A stretch of 64,000 bases of DNA, from NCBI RefSeq assembly GCF_019974135.1, contig NZ_AP025017.1, positions 310,001 through 374,000 of the forward strand. The letters are read 5' to 3'. The DNA comes from Actinomyces capricornis (GTDB lineage Bacteria > Actinomycetota > Actinomycetes > Actinomycetales > Actinomycetaceae). This document shows, piece by piece, positions 7,745-16,234 of this stretch. Each line of letters starts with the position of its first letter. Position 1 is the first letter of the stretch. The notes beneath the pieces are model-generated. The model was not told where the DNA came from, made no database searches, and saw only the letters and a program-made list of their open reading frames with translations. Position numbers and translations under genes: made by a program.

Positions 7745-8338
7745 ATGCCCAAGCCGCCCAGACCGGCCACGCCGATACGCCGCCTGCTGGAGCAGGCCCG
7801 CGGCGACCTGGCCGCCGCACGCAGGCGCGACCCCGCGGCGCGCTCCAGCCTGGAGGTCGCCCTGCTCTACCCCGGGGTGCATGCCCTGTGGGCCTACCGC
7901 GCCGCCCACCAGCTGTGGAACCGCGGACACCACTTCTCGGCGCGCGCACTGGCCCAGATCGCCCGGGGCGCCACCGGTATCGAGATCCACCCGGCCGCCA
8001 GGATCGGCGAGCGCTTCTTCATCGACCACGGCATGGGCGTGGTCATCGGTGAGACCGCGGAGGTGGGCGACGACGTCCTCATGTTCCACGGCGTCACCCT
8101 GGGCGGAGTCTCGATGAACCCGGGCAAGCGCCACCCCACCATCGGCAATAACGTGCAGATCGGGGCCGGGGCCAAGGTCCTGGGGCCGGTGACGGTGGAG
8201 GACGGCGCCAAGATCGGTGCCAATGCCGTGCTGGTCAAGAACCTTCCCCAGGGGCATGTGGCCGTGGGCGTGCCCAGTCGGGCCCGCGATCCGCGCACGG
8301 ATCCCGAGCTCATGCTCGACCCCACCATCTACATCTGA
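7745..8338 (+). CDS. cysE: Serine O-acetyltransferase
   Basis: A 197-residue short-form (EpsC-like) serine acetyltransferase that makes O-acetylserine from serine and acetyl-CoA, the substrate of the neighbouring CysK. The N-terminal helical part contains [14 protein letters not shown] left-handed beta-helix of hexapeptide repeats follows from about residue 75, with the signatures [33 protein letters not shown] and [22 protein letters not shown]. The catalytic His of the family lies in IDHGMG. The ATG at 7745 has GAGGAGA 7 bases upstream. The C-terminus ends a few residues after the last coil (...DPTIYI) and is not the extended CysE tail that binds CysK in enterobacteria. Confidence 0.96.
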   Translation: MPKPPRPATPIRRLLEQARGDLAAARRRDPAARSSLEVALLYPGVHALWAYRAAHQLWNRGHHFSARALAQIARGATGIEIHPAARIGERFFIDHGMGVVIGETAEVGDDVLMFHGVTLGGVSMNPGKRHPTIGNNVQIGAGAKVLGPVTVEDGAKIGANAVLVKNLPQGHVAVGVPSRARDPRTDPELMLDPTIYI

Positions 8339-8369
8339 GCGTCTCTGATGAAGGAGGGCTCCGGGCGGC

Positions 8370-9671
8370 TCAGCGCAGGACCACGCCGGTGGCCAGGTCG
8401 CGCAGGCGGCGGAAGACCGCGCCGCCCGAGGCCCGCGATCCGTTGTGCTCGTACTCGCTGGTGATCCAGGTGCGCAGGCCCGGGATCAGGGAGGCGGTCT
8501 CCAGGGACAGCGCCATGGGCACGAAGACGTCCCGGGCGTAGACGGCGGCCGCGCTGGGAACCTGCGCGGCTCTCAGGGAGTCCTCCTCATAGAGGCGCGG
8601 CCACTCCTGCTCGGCCAGGAGGTCGGCGACCTCCAGCCAGGGGGCGAGCAGGGGGTCCTCGGCCAGATGGGGGTGGCTGAGGTGCTCGCCGGTGAGCAGG
8701 GTGGGGTCCTGGGCGAAGGCCGCCGGCAGGCCGCGCTCAGCGGCCCAGGCGGTCACCCCGCCATCGGCCCAGCAGGACTCGTGAACGACGGCGTAGAGCG
8801 GGTTGCGGGCGCCGAAGGGCAGCATCCCGGCCAGGTCGTGGCGGAAGCGCGCGGAGGCCGGGTCGGCCTCCAGGAGGTGGTGGAGGGCGTCGATGCCGCC
8901 GCTGGCGCCCAGGGCGATGCCGATGCCGCGCAGGCGGGCCGGGCCCACCGGGTGGCCCTCGGGGGTGAGGATCTCGCCGCGGGCGGCGGCCTCCATGAGG
9001 GCGGCCATCCGGTCGCGGTCGGCGGGGTGACGGGCGTAGTAGTCCTCACTGGCCGCCCGCATCGCCTCGAAGGTCAGGGCGTAGACCTCCTCGATGCCGT
9101 GGCCCACGGCGGGCAGGCCGCCGGTGAGGTAGGCGTGCTCCAGGCTGCCGGCATGGGCCGAGAGGTAGCGGGTGACGCAGAAGCCCCCGAAGGACTGGCC
9201 CGCCACGCTCCAGCGCTCCAGGCCCAGGCCGCGACGCAGGTCCTCGCAGTCCTCCACGATCTCATCGGCGCGCATATGGGTGAGCAGGCGGGCCGTGCCG
9301 GCGGCCTCCCCTCCGGCGTCGGGGCGGTCGATGGGGGTGGAGGCGCCGGTGCCGCGCTGGTCGACCAGGATGAGGCGGTGGTGCTCCAGGACGGCGCCCA
9401 GCCATCCCAGGCCGGCATCGGCGCTGGGGCGCGGTGCCTCGAATCCCGGTCCGCCCTGGAGGAAGACCAGTGGCGGTTTGGCGGTCGGGTCCTCGCCGGC
9501 CAGTGCGACCTCCCGGGCGTAGAGGGTCAGGGTCAGCCCGCCGTCGGGCATGCGGTCCCCCTGGCCGCTGCGGTCCAGGGGGACGGCCAGGCGGTGCTCG
9601 CGGGTGAGGAGCCCGGCGGTGGCCGTGGACCAGGCGGTGGAGTGCAGGAGCGAGGCGGGCGAGGTCGTCAT
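8370..9671 (-). CDS. Alpha/beta hydrolase, proline iminopeptidase-like (S33)
   Basis: A 433-residue alpha/beta hydrolase of peptidase family S33. It has the oxyanion region LVFLQGGPGFEAPRP (about residues 67-81), the DQRGTGAS motif (about 100-107) and the nucleophile elbow GQSFGG (about 155-160). The C-terminus holds the expected late histidine region (SEYEHNGSR). These features fit enzymes that release N-terminal proline from peptides in the cytoplasm. It runs convergent to cysE with only 31 bases between stops. The nei/fpg-like gene starts a short distance upstream on the same strand. Confidence 0.88.
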   Translation of the reverse strand: MTTSPASLLHSTAWSTATAGLLTREHRLAVPLDRSGQGDRMPDGGLTLTLYAREVALAGEDPTAKPPLVFLQGGPGFEAPRPSADAGLGWLGAVLEHHRLILVDQRGTGASTPIDRPDAGGEAAGTARLLTHMRADEIVEDCEDLRRGLGLERWSVAGQSFGGFCVTRYLSAHAGSLEHAYLTGGLPAVGHGIEEVYALTFEAMRAASEDYYARHPADRDRMAALMEAAARGEILTPEGHPVGPARLRGIGIALGASGGIDALHHLLEADPASARFRHDLAGMLPFGARNPLYAVVHESCWADGGVTAWAAERGLPAAFAQDPTLLTGEHLSHPHLAEDPLLAPWLEVADLLAEQEWPRLYEEDSLRAAQVPSAAAVYARDVFVPMALSLETASLIPGLRTWITSEYEHNGSRASGGAVFRRLRDLATGVVLR

Positions 9672-9695
9672 GGACGCACTCTAGGTCGACAGCGC

Positions 9696-10709
9696 TCAGC
9701 GGGCCTGGCAGCGCGGGCACCAGAAGAGACGGCGCCCGGCCACCTCCTTCTCGGCGATGGGCGTCCCGCAGCGCAGGCAGGGCCGGCCGGTGCGGTGGTA
9801 GACGTACCAGCGCCCGGCCTCCTGGTCGCCCGAGGGCAGAGGCTCGGGCACATCCTGCTCATCGACGGTGGTGATGAAGCCGGTGTCCACCCCGTACTCC
9901 ATGAGCGGCCTGAGGTCCTCCCAGATGGCGCGCAGGCGCTGCTCGCTGACCCGGTTGCCGGGGCGGAAGGGGCTGGTCCCGGTGCGGAAGAGCGTCTCGG
10001 CGCGGTAGATGTTGCCGGCTCCTGCCAGGACCGACTGGTCCATGAGCAGCTCGCCCACGGCCTTGCGCCGGCGCCGCGCCGCGGAGACGAAGGCCTGCGC
10101 ATCCCCGTCGGGGCGCAGCGGGTCGGGGCCCAGGCGTCGCCGCACGGCTGCCACCCCCTCGGCGTCGAGCAGCTCGCAGGCGGCGGGCCCGGTGAGGTCG
10201 GCGACGCCGTGCTCGCCCTGGAGCCGCAGGCGCACCGCCCCGCGCGGCTCGGGCGGCTGCCATGGCAGCGGCGCCGGGGCGGCAGGATCCCCCGGCACAG
10301 CGACGCCCTCAGGCCCGGCCTGGGGATCCTCGCCCCTGAGACCGGACAGGGCCGAGCCCCCACCGCGGGCCAGCGCGTACTCGCCCCGCTCCCCCACCCG
10401 CCGCCGGGGCGCGCCGATGGCGTGGGGCGCGGTGAACTGGCTGTCCCCGTCGAAGGTCCAGGAGCCGTAGAGGCCCAGGTGGATGCGCAGCCAGGTGACG
10501 GCCTCATCATCCACGGCGAGGTCGGCCTGCGGGCCGAAGGGGACGAAGAGGTGCTTGCCGTGGGCCTGGGCCCCGAGCATGACCTGCCCGTCGAGGCGCT
10601 CGGCGCCTGCGGCGAAGCGGCCCTGCGGGGAGGAGGCTCGCAGCGGCTGCCCGCCGTAGAGCTCGCTCAGGGCAGCGGCGAGGCGGTGGATGGTATGGCC
10701 CTCGGGCAT
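9696..10709 (-). CDS. nei: Fpg/Nei family DNA glycosylase (endonuclease VIII-like)
   Basis: A 337-residue bifunctional DNA glycosylase/AP lyase that removes oxidised bases. It starts MPEGHTIHR, with the catalytic P2 and E3 of the family. MPEGHTIHR (not MPELPEVE) points to the Nei/Nei2 branch. A helix-two-turn-helix is around QSVLAGAGNIYRAETLFRTG (about residues 205-225). A C-terminal zinc finger has four cysteines (PCLRCG ... WCPRC). A poorly conserved, Pro/Ala-rich insertion lies between about residues 108 and 145. It ends 24 bases from the hydrolase gene and begins 12 bases after the rpiB stop, so rpiB-nei-hydrolase may be one transcript. Confidence 0.9.
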   Translation of the reverse strand: MPEGHTIHRLAAALSELYGGQPLRASSPQGRFAAGAERLDGQVMLGAQAHGKHLFVPFGPQADLAVDDEAVTWLRIHLGLYGSWTFDGDSQFTAPHAIGAPRRRVGERGEYALARGGGSALSGLRGEDPQAGPEGVAVPGDPAAPAPLPWQPPEPRGAVRLRLQGEHGVADLTGPAACELLDAEGVAAVRRRLGPDPLRPDGDAQAFVSAARRRRKAVGELLMDQSVLAGAGNIYRAETLFRTGTSPFRPGNRVSEQRLRAIWEDLRPLMEYGVDTGFITTVDEQDVPEPLPSGDQEAGRWYVYHRTGRPCLRCGTPIAEKEVAGRRLFWCPRCQAR

Positions 10710-10721
10710 CGGCCGGGGCCC

Positions 10722-11240
10722 TCAGTCCTGGGAGTCGGCAGGGTCCTGCGGTGCGGCCGGCGCGGGGGCCTGGGCGGCCCCCAGCCCGTCATGGGCGCGC
10801 AGTTCGTAGTCGGCCAGCTGGGCGATGCGGCGCGTGTGCCGCTCATCACCGCTGAAGGGCTCGGCGATGAAGGCATCGATGATCTCCAGGCCGCGGTCCA
10901 GGGAGTGCATGCGCCCTCCCAGGGCCACCACATTGGCGTTGTTGTGCTGGCGGGCGAGCTGGGCGGTCTCCACCGACCACGCCAGGGCGGCGCGCACGCC
11001 GTCGACCTTGTTGGCGGCGATCTGCTCACCGTTGCCGCTGCCGCCCAGGACAACGCCCAAGCTCCCGGCGTCGGCCACCACGGCCTCGCCGCAGGCCAGG
11101 CAGAAGGCGGGGTAGTCGTCCTGGGGGTCGTAGACGAAGGCGCCGTGGTCGATGACCTCGTGCCCGCGCCCCGTCAGGTGCTCGCTGAGGGCGGCCTTGA
11201 ACTCGAAGCCCGCATGGTCGGAGGCGATGTGGATACGCAT
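10722..11240 (-). CDS. rpiB: Ribose-5-phosphate isomerase B
   Basis: A 172-residue RpiB/LacAB family sugar isomerase that interconverts ribose-5-phosphate and ribulose-5-phosphate in the pentose-phosphate pathway. The N-terminus RIHIASDHAGFEFK carries the family's SDHAG. The actinobacterial loop GGSGNGEQIAANKVDGVRAAL is at about residues 66-86, and HNNANVVALGGR follows. A disordered Ala/Pro/Asp-rich tail of about 20 residues follows the fold. The family Cys is replaced by Ser in GGSGNG, as in mycobacterial RpiB. It is the first gene of a possible three-gene unit with nei and the hydrolase. Confidence 0.95.
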   Translation of the reverse strand: MRIHIASDHAGFEFKAALSEHLTGRGHEVIDHGAFVYDPQDDYPAFCLACGEAVVADAGSLGVVLGGSGNGEQIAANKVDGVRAALAWSVETAQLARQHNNANVVALGGRMHSLDRGLEIIDAFIAEPFSGDERHTRRIAQLADYELRAHDGLGAAQAPAPAAPQDPADSQD

Positions 11241-11326
11241 GTCAGGGATTGTGCCTCACGCGAACACCTGCGCGCAGCAGCGGGGCCGTGAGGTCCGTCC
11301 TGCTCGCAGGGCGCTAGCGTGGCGCC

Positions 11327-13495
11327 ATGACTGACGCCCCCGCCTCCCCCGCCTCGTCCTCCTCCCACCGAACCGGCAACCCGACGGCGCCGGCCGGGGC
11401 CGCCGAGTCCTCAGGAGAGTCGCGGGCGATCGCCGGGGTGCTGGAGACCAGTGCCGTCGACGACGCCGTACGCCCCCAGGACGACCTGTACCGCTACGTC
11501 AACGGATCCTGGCTGGCCACGGCCGAGATCCCCGCCGACCGGCCCGGCACCGGCGCCTTCATCGCCCTGCGCGACGCCTCGGAGGAGGCCTGCCGCGAGA
11601 TCGTCGAGGAGGCGGCCCGCCAGGTGCAGGACTCCGGCGCGCAGGCTCCGGCCGCATCGAATAGCGAGCGGATCGGCGCCCTGTATGCCTCCTTCATGGA
11701 TGAGGAGCGCATCGAGTCCCTGGGCACCGCCCCCCTGGAGGCCGATCTCGCCCCGGTGCTGGAGGCCTCGACCAAGGAGGAGCTGGCCCGGGCCCTGGGG
11801 GCCATGATCGCCACCGGCTTCACCGGTGTCATCGACGCCGCCGTGGAGGTGGACCTCAACGACCCGCAGCGCTACACCACCTGGATCGGGCAGTCGGGGC
11901 TCGGCCTTCCCGACGAGTCCTACTACCGCGAGGAGGCCCAGGCCGAGCTGAGGCGGGCCTACACGGCGCATGTGGCCAGGATGCTGGGGCTGGCGGGCCT
12001 GCCCCAGCGCCTGGGCGCCCCGGCCGAGGATCTGGCCGGTCGGATCATGGCCCTGGAGACGGCGCTGGCCAAGGGGCACTGGGACCGGGTGGCCTGCCGT
12101 GACATCGAGAGGATGAACAACCCGATGTCCTGGCAGGAGGCGGCGGACTCGGCCCCGGGCCTTCCCTGGCGGGAGTGGCGCGCGGGGGTGGAGCAGGCAG
12201 CCGCCGCGGCCGGCGTGGAGCACACGCGCCTGCTCGATGAGGCCATCGTCACCCAGCCCGACTACCTGCCGCATGCCGCGGGCGTGTGGGAGTCCACCGA
12301 CCTGGAGGACCTCAGGGCCTGGGCGGCGTGGCACGTGGTCCACGGCCGGGCCTCCCTGCTGCCGGCGGCCTTCGTGGAGGAGAGCTTCGAGTTCTACGGG
12401 CGCACCCTCCAGGGCACCGATGAGCTGCGGCCGCGCTGGAAGCGGGGGGTGGGCCTGGTGGAGTCCTGCCTGGGCGAGGCCCTGGGGGAGCTGTACGTCG
12501 AGCGCCACTTCCCCGCCCCGCACAAGGAGGCCATGGAGGAGCTGGTGGCCCGCCTCATCGAGGCCTACCGCGAGTCCATCTCCTCCCTGGAGTGGATGAG
12601 CCGGACCACCCGCGAGCGGGCCCTGGAGAAGCTGGCCCTGTTCACCCCCAAGATCGGCTACCCGGTCAAGTGGCGGGACTACTCCGCCGTGGTGGTGACC
12701 CCGGGCGATGTCATGTCCTCGGTGCGCAGTGTGGAGGCCGCGGACCTGGCCCGGGCCCTGGACAAGCTCACCGGCCCGGTGGACCGCGATGAGTGGCATA
12801 TGACGCCCCAGACGGTCAACGCCTACTACAACCCGACGATGAATGAGATCGTCTTCCCCGCCGCGATCCTCCAGCCGCCCTTCTTCGACCCGCAGGCCGA
12901 CGACGCCGTCAACTACGCGGGCATCGGCGCGGTCATCGGCCACGAGATCGGGCACGGCTTCGATGACCAGGGCTCGACCTTCGATGGGACCGGGAAGGTC
13001 AGCGACTGGTGGACCCCCGAGGACCGGGAGGCCTTCACCGAGCGCACCCGGGCCCTCATCGCTCAGTACGACGCCTACCGCCCCGCCCAGCTGGTGGAGC
13101 GCGCCGAGGCCGCCGGTACCCCCGCCCAGGAGGTGCCCCATGTCAATGGCGCCCTGACCATCGGGGAGAACATCGGCGACCTGGGCGGCCTGGGCATCGC
13201 CCTGAAGGCCTACCGCCTGGCACTGGCCGCGAAGGGCATCGAGTCGGTGGACCAGGCCCCGGTCATCGAGGGGCTGACCGCCATGGAGCGCTTCTTCTAC
13301 TCCTGGGCGCGCATCTGGCGCTCGAAGAACCGCGAGGACTATGCCGAGCTGCTGCTGACCATCGACCCGCACTCCCCCGCGGAGTTCCGCTGCAACGGGA
13401 TCGTGCGCAATATGGACGCCTTCTACGAGGCCTTCGACCTGGGCCCCGACGACGCCCTGTGGCTGGACCCCGACAAGCGGGTCTCCATCTGGTGA
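11327..13495 (+). CDS. pepO: M13 family zinc metallopeptidase (PepO/neprilysin-like)
   Basis: A 722-residue peptidase of family M13. The zinc motif HEIGH is at 539-543, within VIGHEIGHGFDDQGS. The third ligand E614 is in GENIGDLGG. NAYYNPTMNEIVFPAAILQPPFF lies just before the active site, as in the family. No signal peptide or membrane segment precedes the N-terminal domain (DDLYRYVNGSWLATAEIPADRP), so it is probably cytoplasmic, like PepO oligopeptidases. It is divergent from rpiB (86 bases between starts). A perfect hairpin follows the stop. Confidence 0.95.
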   Translation: MTDAPASPASSSSHRTGNPTAPAGAAESSGESRAIAGVLETSAVDDAVRPQDDLYRYVNGSWLATAEIPADRPGTGAFIALRDASEEACREIVEEAARQVQDSGAQAPAASNSERIGALYASFMDEERIESLGTAPLEADLAPVLEASTKEELARALGAMIATGFTGVIDAAVEVDLNDPQRYTTWIGQSGLGLPDESYYREEAQAELRRAYTAHVARMLGLAGLPQRLGAPAEDLAGRIMALETALAKGHWDRVACRDIERMNNPMSWQEAADSAPGLPWREWRAGVEQAAAAAGVEHTRLLDEAIVTQPDYLPHAAGVWESTDLEDLRAWAAWHVVHGRASLLPAAFVEESFEFYGRTLQGTDELRPRWKRGVGLVESCLGEALGELYVERHFPAPHKEAMEELVARLIEAYRESISSLEWMSRTTRERALEKLALFTPKIGYPVKWRDYSAVVVTPGDVMSSVRSVEAADLARALDKLTGPVDRDEWHMTPQTVNAYYNPTMNEIVFPAAILQPPFFDPQADDAVNYAGIGAVIGHEIGHGFDDQGSTFDGTGKVSDWWTPEDREAFTERTRALIAQYDAYRPAQLVERAEAAGTPAQEVPHVNGALTIGENIGDLGGLGIALKAYRLALAAKGIESVDQAPVIEGLTAMERFFYSWARIWRSKNREDYAELLLTIDPHSPAEFRCNGIVRNMDAFYEAFDLGPDDALWLDPDKRVSIW

Positions 13496-13498
13496 GCC

Positions 13499-13523
13499 GG
13501 CCGGCCCGGTGAACGGGCCGGCC
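13499..13523 (+). terminator. Perfect 10-bp hairpin after pepO
   Basis: GGCCGGCCCG at 13499-13508 and its exact complement at 13514-13523 around GTGAA, starting 3 bases after the pepO stop codon. It is probably the terminator. The rest of the gap to 13871 holds no gene that I can support; it should contain the promoter of the surface-protein gene that follows. Confidence 0.6.
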
Positions 13524-13871
13524 CGCGACGCGCCCGGGAGGCACTCGGGCCGGTGCCGGCTCCCAGGGGGAGCCGCGTGTGCCGTCCCAGGGCCCGCGCA
13601 TGCCTCCACCGCACCCCGGAGGCAAGGCATTCATCCCCTGACCAGCGCCGTTCCCATTCGAAGGCGCTCCCGGCCGAGCCTTACCGGACCGCGCCACGAC
13701 GCCGCAAGCCGCAGGCATCCGAGGAAGATCACATTTTCATCACCGTCAAAGATGGCGCGCCCCGGGGGTTTCGCGCTAGCCTCGTCGTGATCACAGCAAC
13801 GTCACGATCCCGTTCGAGGCGTAGCCCGCACTAGAACCCAACAGAACCCAATCCCACCCTTGGAGGTCTCA

Positions 13872-14861
13872 ATGCGTCCCGGACGCCCCCTCATCGCCGT
13901 CAGCGTCGGCGCCACCATCCTCGGCGCCTCCCTTGTCGCTGCGCCGGCCCTGGCCGACGAGTCCACATCCACTGACAGCCAGTTCGACATCACGAGTGTC
14001 AACAATGTCCTCAACCCCGCGGACACCGCGCTGGCCGTCTCCGGCGTCGGCTGCACCGGGGAGAACGCCACCGTCGGCGTGGCCCTGCTGCCCCCTGGCA
14101 GCAATGACGTCTCCGGCGGCGTGACCGTGACGCCCGCCGCGGACGGCTCCTGGAGCACCACCCTGGACGTTGCCGCAGCCATCAAGGCCAGCGGCGGCGA
14201 CCCGAACCAGGACGGCTGGCACATCGCCGCCGCCTGCGGTACCTACAGCGGTCTGACCGGCACCGACGCCGAGGGCGTCGTCTTCGACACCACCGAGGTC
14301 ACCGGCAGCTACACCATCGAGGGCGAGGCCGGAGCCCAGACCATCAGCGTGAAGGTCGGCGGCTTCTCCAACGGCGAGACCGCCACCGTCACCCTCAACA
14401 CGGTTGAGGACGGCGCCGTCGTGGCCACCCTGGGCAGCATCACCATCGACGAGAACGGCGATGGCAGCGGCTCCTTCTCCGCCCCCACGGACGTGCCCGA
14501 CGGCACCTACCGCCTGGTCATCACCGGCAGCCGCTACGGCGAGTCGGCCAACTCGATCAAGCTCATCCAGGTCTCCGGTGGCACCTACAGCGCCGTGGAG
14601 GACGGCACCGGCACCGGCTCCCAGGGCAATGACGGCACCGTGGGCTCCACCGGTACCGCCGCCGCCCAGCAGCCCGCCTCCGCCCAGGGCAACGGCGCCA
14701 CCGTCTCGGTGACCGCCGGCGCCACCCAGGCCGCCGCCCCCGCCCGGGGCGACTCGGCCCTGGCCCGCACCGGTGCCAACGGCATGCTCTTCGGCGGCAT
14801 CGCCCTGGCCCTGGTGGCCATCGGTGGCGGCGTGCTCTACGTCCGTCGTCGCAAGGCCTGA
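13872..14861 (+). CDS. LAXTG-anchored cell-wall surface protein
   Basis: A 329-residue secreted protein. It has a signal peptide (MRPGRPLIAV to about residue 32, ending ALA) and a beta-rich extracellular part with two Ig-like stretches (about 35-140 and 145-240, the second with TATVTLNTVEDGAVVATLGSIT). A Gly/Thr/Ala/Gln linker follows. The C-terminal sorting signal is LARTG, then a hydrophobic span and RRRK. LAXTG is the preferred motif of actinobacterial class E sortases; no sortase is in this window. The ATG at 13872 has TTGGAGG 6 bases upstream. The ligand or function is unknown. The LCP gene follows 20 bases later and may be co-transcribed. Confidence 0.85.
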   Translation: MRPGRPLIAVSVGATILGASLVAAPALADESTSTDSQFDITSVNNVLNPADTALAVSGVGCTGENATVGVALLPPGSNDVSGGVTVTPAADGSWSTTLDVAAAIKASGGDPNQDGWHIAAACGTYSGLTGTDAEGVVFDTTEVTGSYTIEGEAGAQTISVKVGGFSNGETATVTLNTVEDGAVVATLGSITIDENGDGSGSFSAPTDVPDGTYRLVITGSRYGESANSIKLIQVSGGTYSAVEDGTGTGSQGNDGTVGSTGTAAAQQPASAQGNGATVSVTAGATQAAAPARGDSALARTGANGMLFGGIALALVAIGGGVLYVRRRKA

Positions 14862-14881
14862 GAAGCCTGCATGATGCTGGG

Positions 14882-15988
14882 ATGACCCAGACGTCCACTT
14901 CCTCCGCCGGGGAGGGCACGCCCACCGTGCCCTCCCCGGCGGAGTTCTCATCCCGTTCCTCCTCCCCCAGCGCACAGGGAACGCCCCGCCGCCACTGGTC
15001 GCCGCCCCCTGGCTGGTCCCGACGACGGCGCCTGGGGCTCATCGTCGTCGGCCTCGTCCTGGCCCTGGTGGTCGCGGTCTGCACCGACCTCGCGGTCCTC
15101 TCGCGCCGGCCCCAGCGGGTGGAGGTGGCCCTGCCCCGGCCCACCGCCCAGGCCTCCGCCTCCCCCCAGACCTGGCTCATCCTGGGCCTGGACTCCCGCG
15201 AGACAGTGCCCGCGGGCCCCAACCACTACGGCACCACCGCCGAGGTGGAGGGCTCCCGGGCCGATATCATCGCCCTGGTCCGGCCCGGCGAGCAGGGACT
15301 GTCCGTGCTCACCCTCCCCCGCGAGCTGACCGCCGGCGCCCCCGGCGGTCAGCTGGAGCGACTGGCCACCAGCTACCTGCACGGCCCCCAGTACACCGTC
15401 GACCTCCTGTGCAGCGCCCTGGGGGTGACCACCACCCACCTGGTGACCATCGACATGGCCCAGTTCGCCGCGATCATCGACTCCCTGGGCGGCGTGGAGG
15501 TCGAGATCCCCGAGCCCGTGCGGGACGGCTACTCCGGTCTGGACCTGCCCCAGGCGGGGCGCCAGCGACTGGACGGTATCCAGGCCCTGGCCCTGGTCCG
15601 CTCCCGCCACCCCGAGGTCCTGCGCGGAGGCTCCTGGACGCCCCTGGACGAGGCCGAGGGGAACCAGCGTCGCAGCGAGTCGACCTCCACCGTCATGACG
15701 GCGATGCTCAGCGCCCTGAGTGACGGCTCGGCCAACCCGTGGACGATGCGCACACGGATCCACCAGATCGCCTCCCACCTCTCCCTCGATGAGGGCACCG
15801 GCACCCTGGACCTGCTCTCCCTGGCTCGCTCGGCCTCCCGCGCCCACCGCGCCGGCACCCTCACGGTGGAGGGCCTGCCCCTGCCCATCCAGGCCGGCAG
15901 CGTGATGGCCTTCCCCGATGAGCGCAGCCACGAGGTCCTCGCCCAGCACGGCTACACCCGCGGGGCCTGCACCCCGGCCACGCCTTAG
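14882..15988 (+). CDS. LytR-CpsA-Psr (LCP) family cell-envelope protein
   Basis: A 368-residue type II membrane protein. It has a cytoplasmic Ser/Pro-rich N-terminus, a single transmembrane helix at about 49-72 after RRRRLG, then an extracytoplasmic LCP domain. Recognisable LCP elements are LILGLDSRE, the ADIIALVR strand, TLPRELTAG, the GGVEVEIPEPVRDG stretch and the RSRHPE segment, which correspond to the family's D, R and phosphate-binding positions. LCP enzymes attach glycopolymers to peptidoglycan. The usual DSRSDTMM-like motif is written GSRADIIAL here, so it is somewhat divergent. It follows the LAXTG protein by 20 bases. Confidence 0.85.
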   Translation: MTQTSTSSAGEGTPTVPSPAEFSSRSSSPSAQGTPRRHWSPPPGWSRRRRLGLIVVGLVLALVVAVCTDLAVLSRRPQRVEVALPRPTAQASASPQTWLILGLDSRETVPAGPNHYGTTAEVEGSRADIIALVRPGEQGLSVLTLPRELTAGAPGGQLERLATSYLHGPQYTVDLLCSALGVTTTHLVTIDMAQFAAIIDSLGGVEVEIPEPVRDGYSGLDLPQAGRQRLDGIQALALVRSRHPEVLRGGSWTPLDEAEGNQRRSESTSTVMTAMLSALSDGSANPWTMRTRIHQIASHLSLDEGTGTLDLLSLARSASRAHRAGTLTVEGLPLPIQAGSVMAFPDERSHEVLAQHGYTRGACTPATP

Positions 15989-16234
15989 CCGCGCTTGCCC
16001 GGGGGTTGTCAACGCGGTCGGCCGGTACTGGGCCGTCGAGACCGGTGAGGCCGGGCCCGCCGGGGCGGGACGGGCGCAGTGCGACGCGACGCCCCGGGGT
16101 GGCGGGCCGGGGCCGGCGGTGTTTCACCCCGGGCGGGAGCGGTGAGACAATCGGCGACGGCTCCGGCCCCGACTCCCGCGCCGGTGCGGCAGACCCGGCC
16201 GAGCCATCCCATCGACCCCTATCGAGGAGCACAC

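Noticed and set aside
8445..11291. 948-codon open frame on the plus strand across the hydrolase, Nei and RpiB genes
   Set aside because: Antisense shadow of three clear minus-strand genes; Gly/Ala/Leu/Val-rich composition typical of reverse frames in high-GC DNA.
13789..13807. GTGA...TCAC pair upstream of the LAXTG gene, as a CRP-type site
   Set aside because: The half-sites are 11 bases apart rather than the usual 8 of GlxR/CRP sites; not supported.
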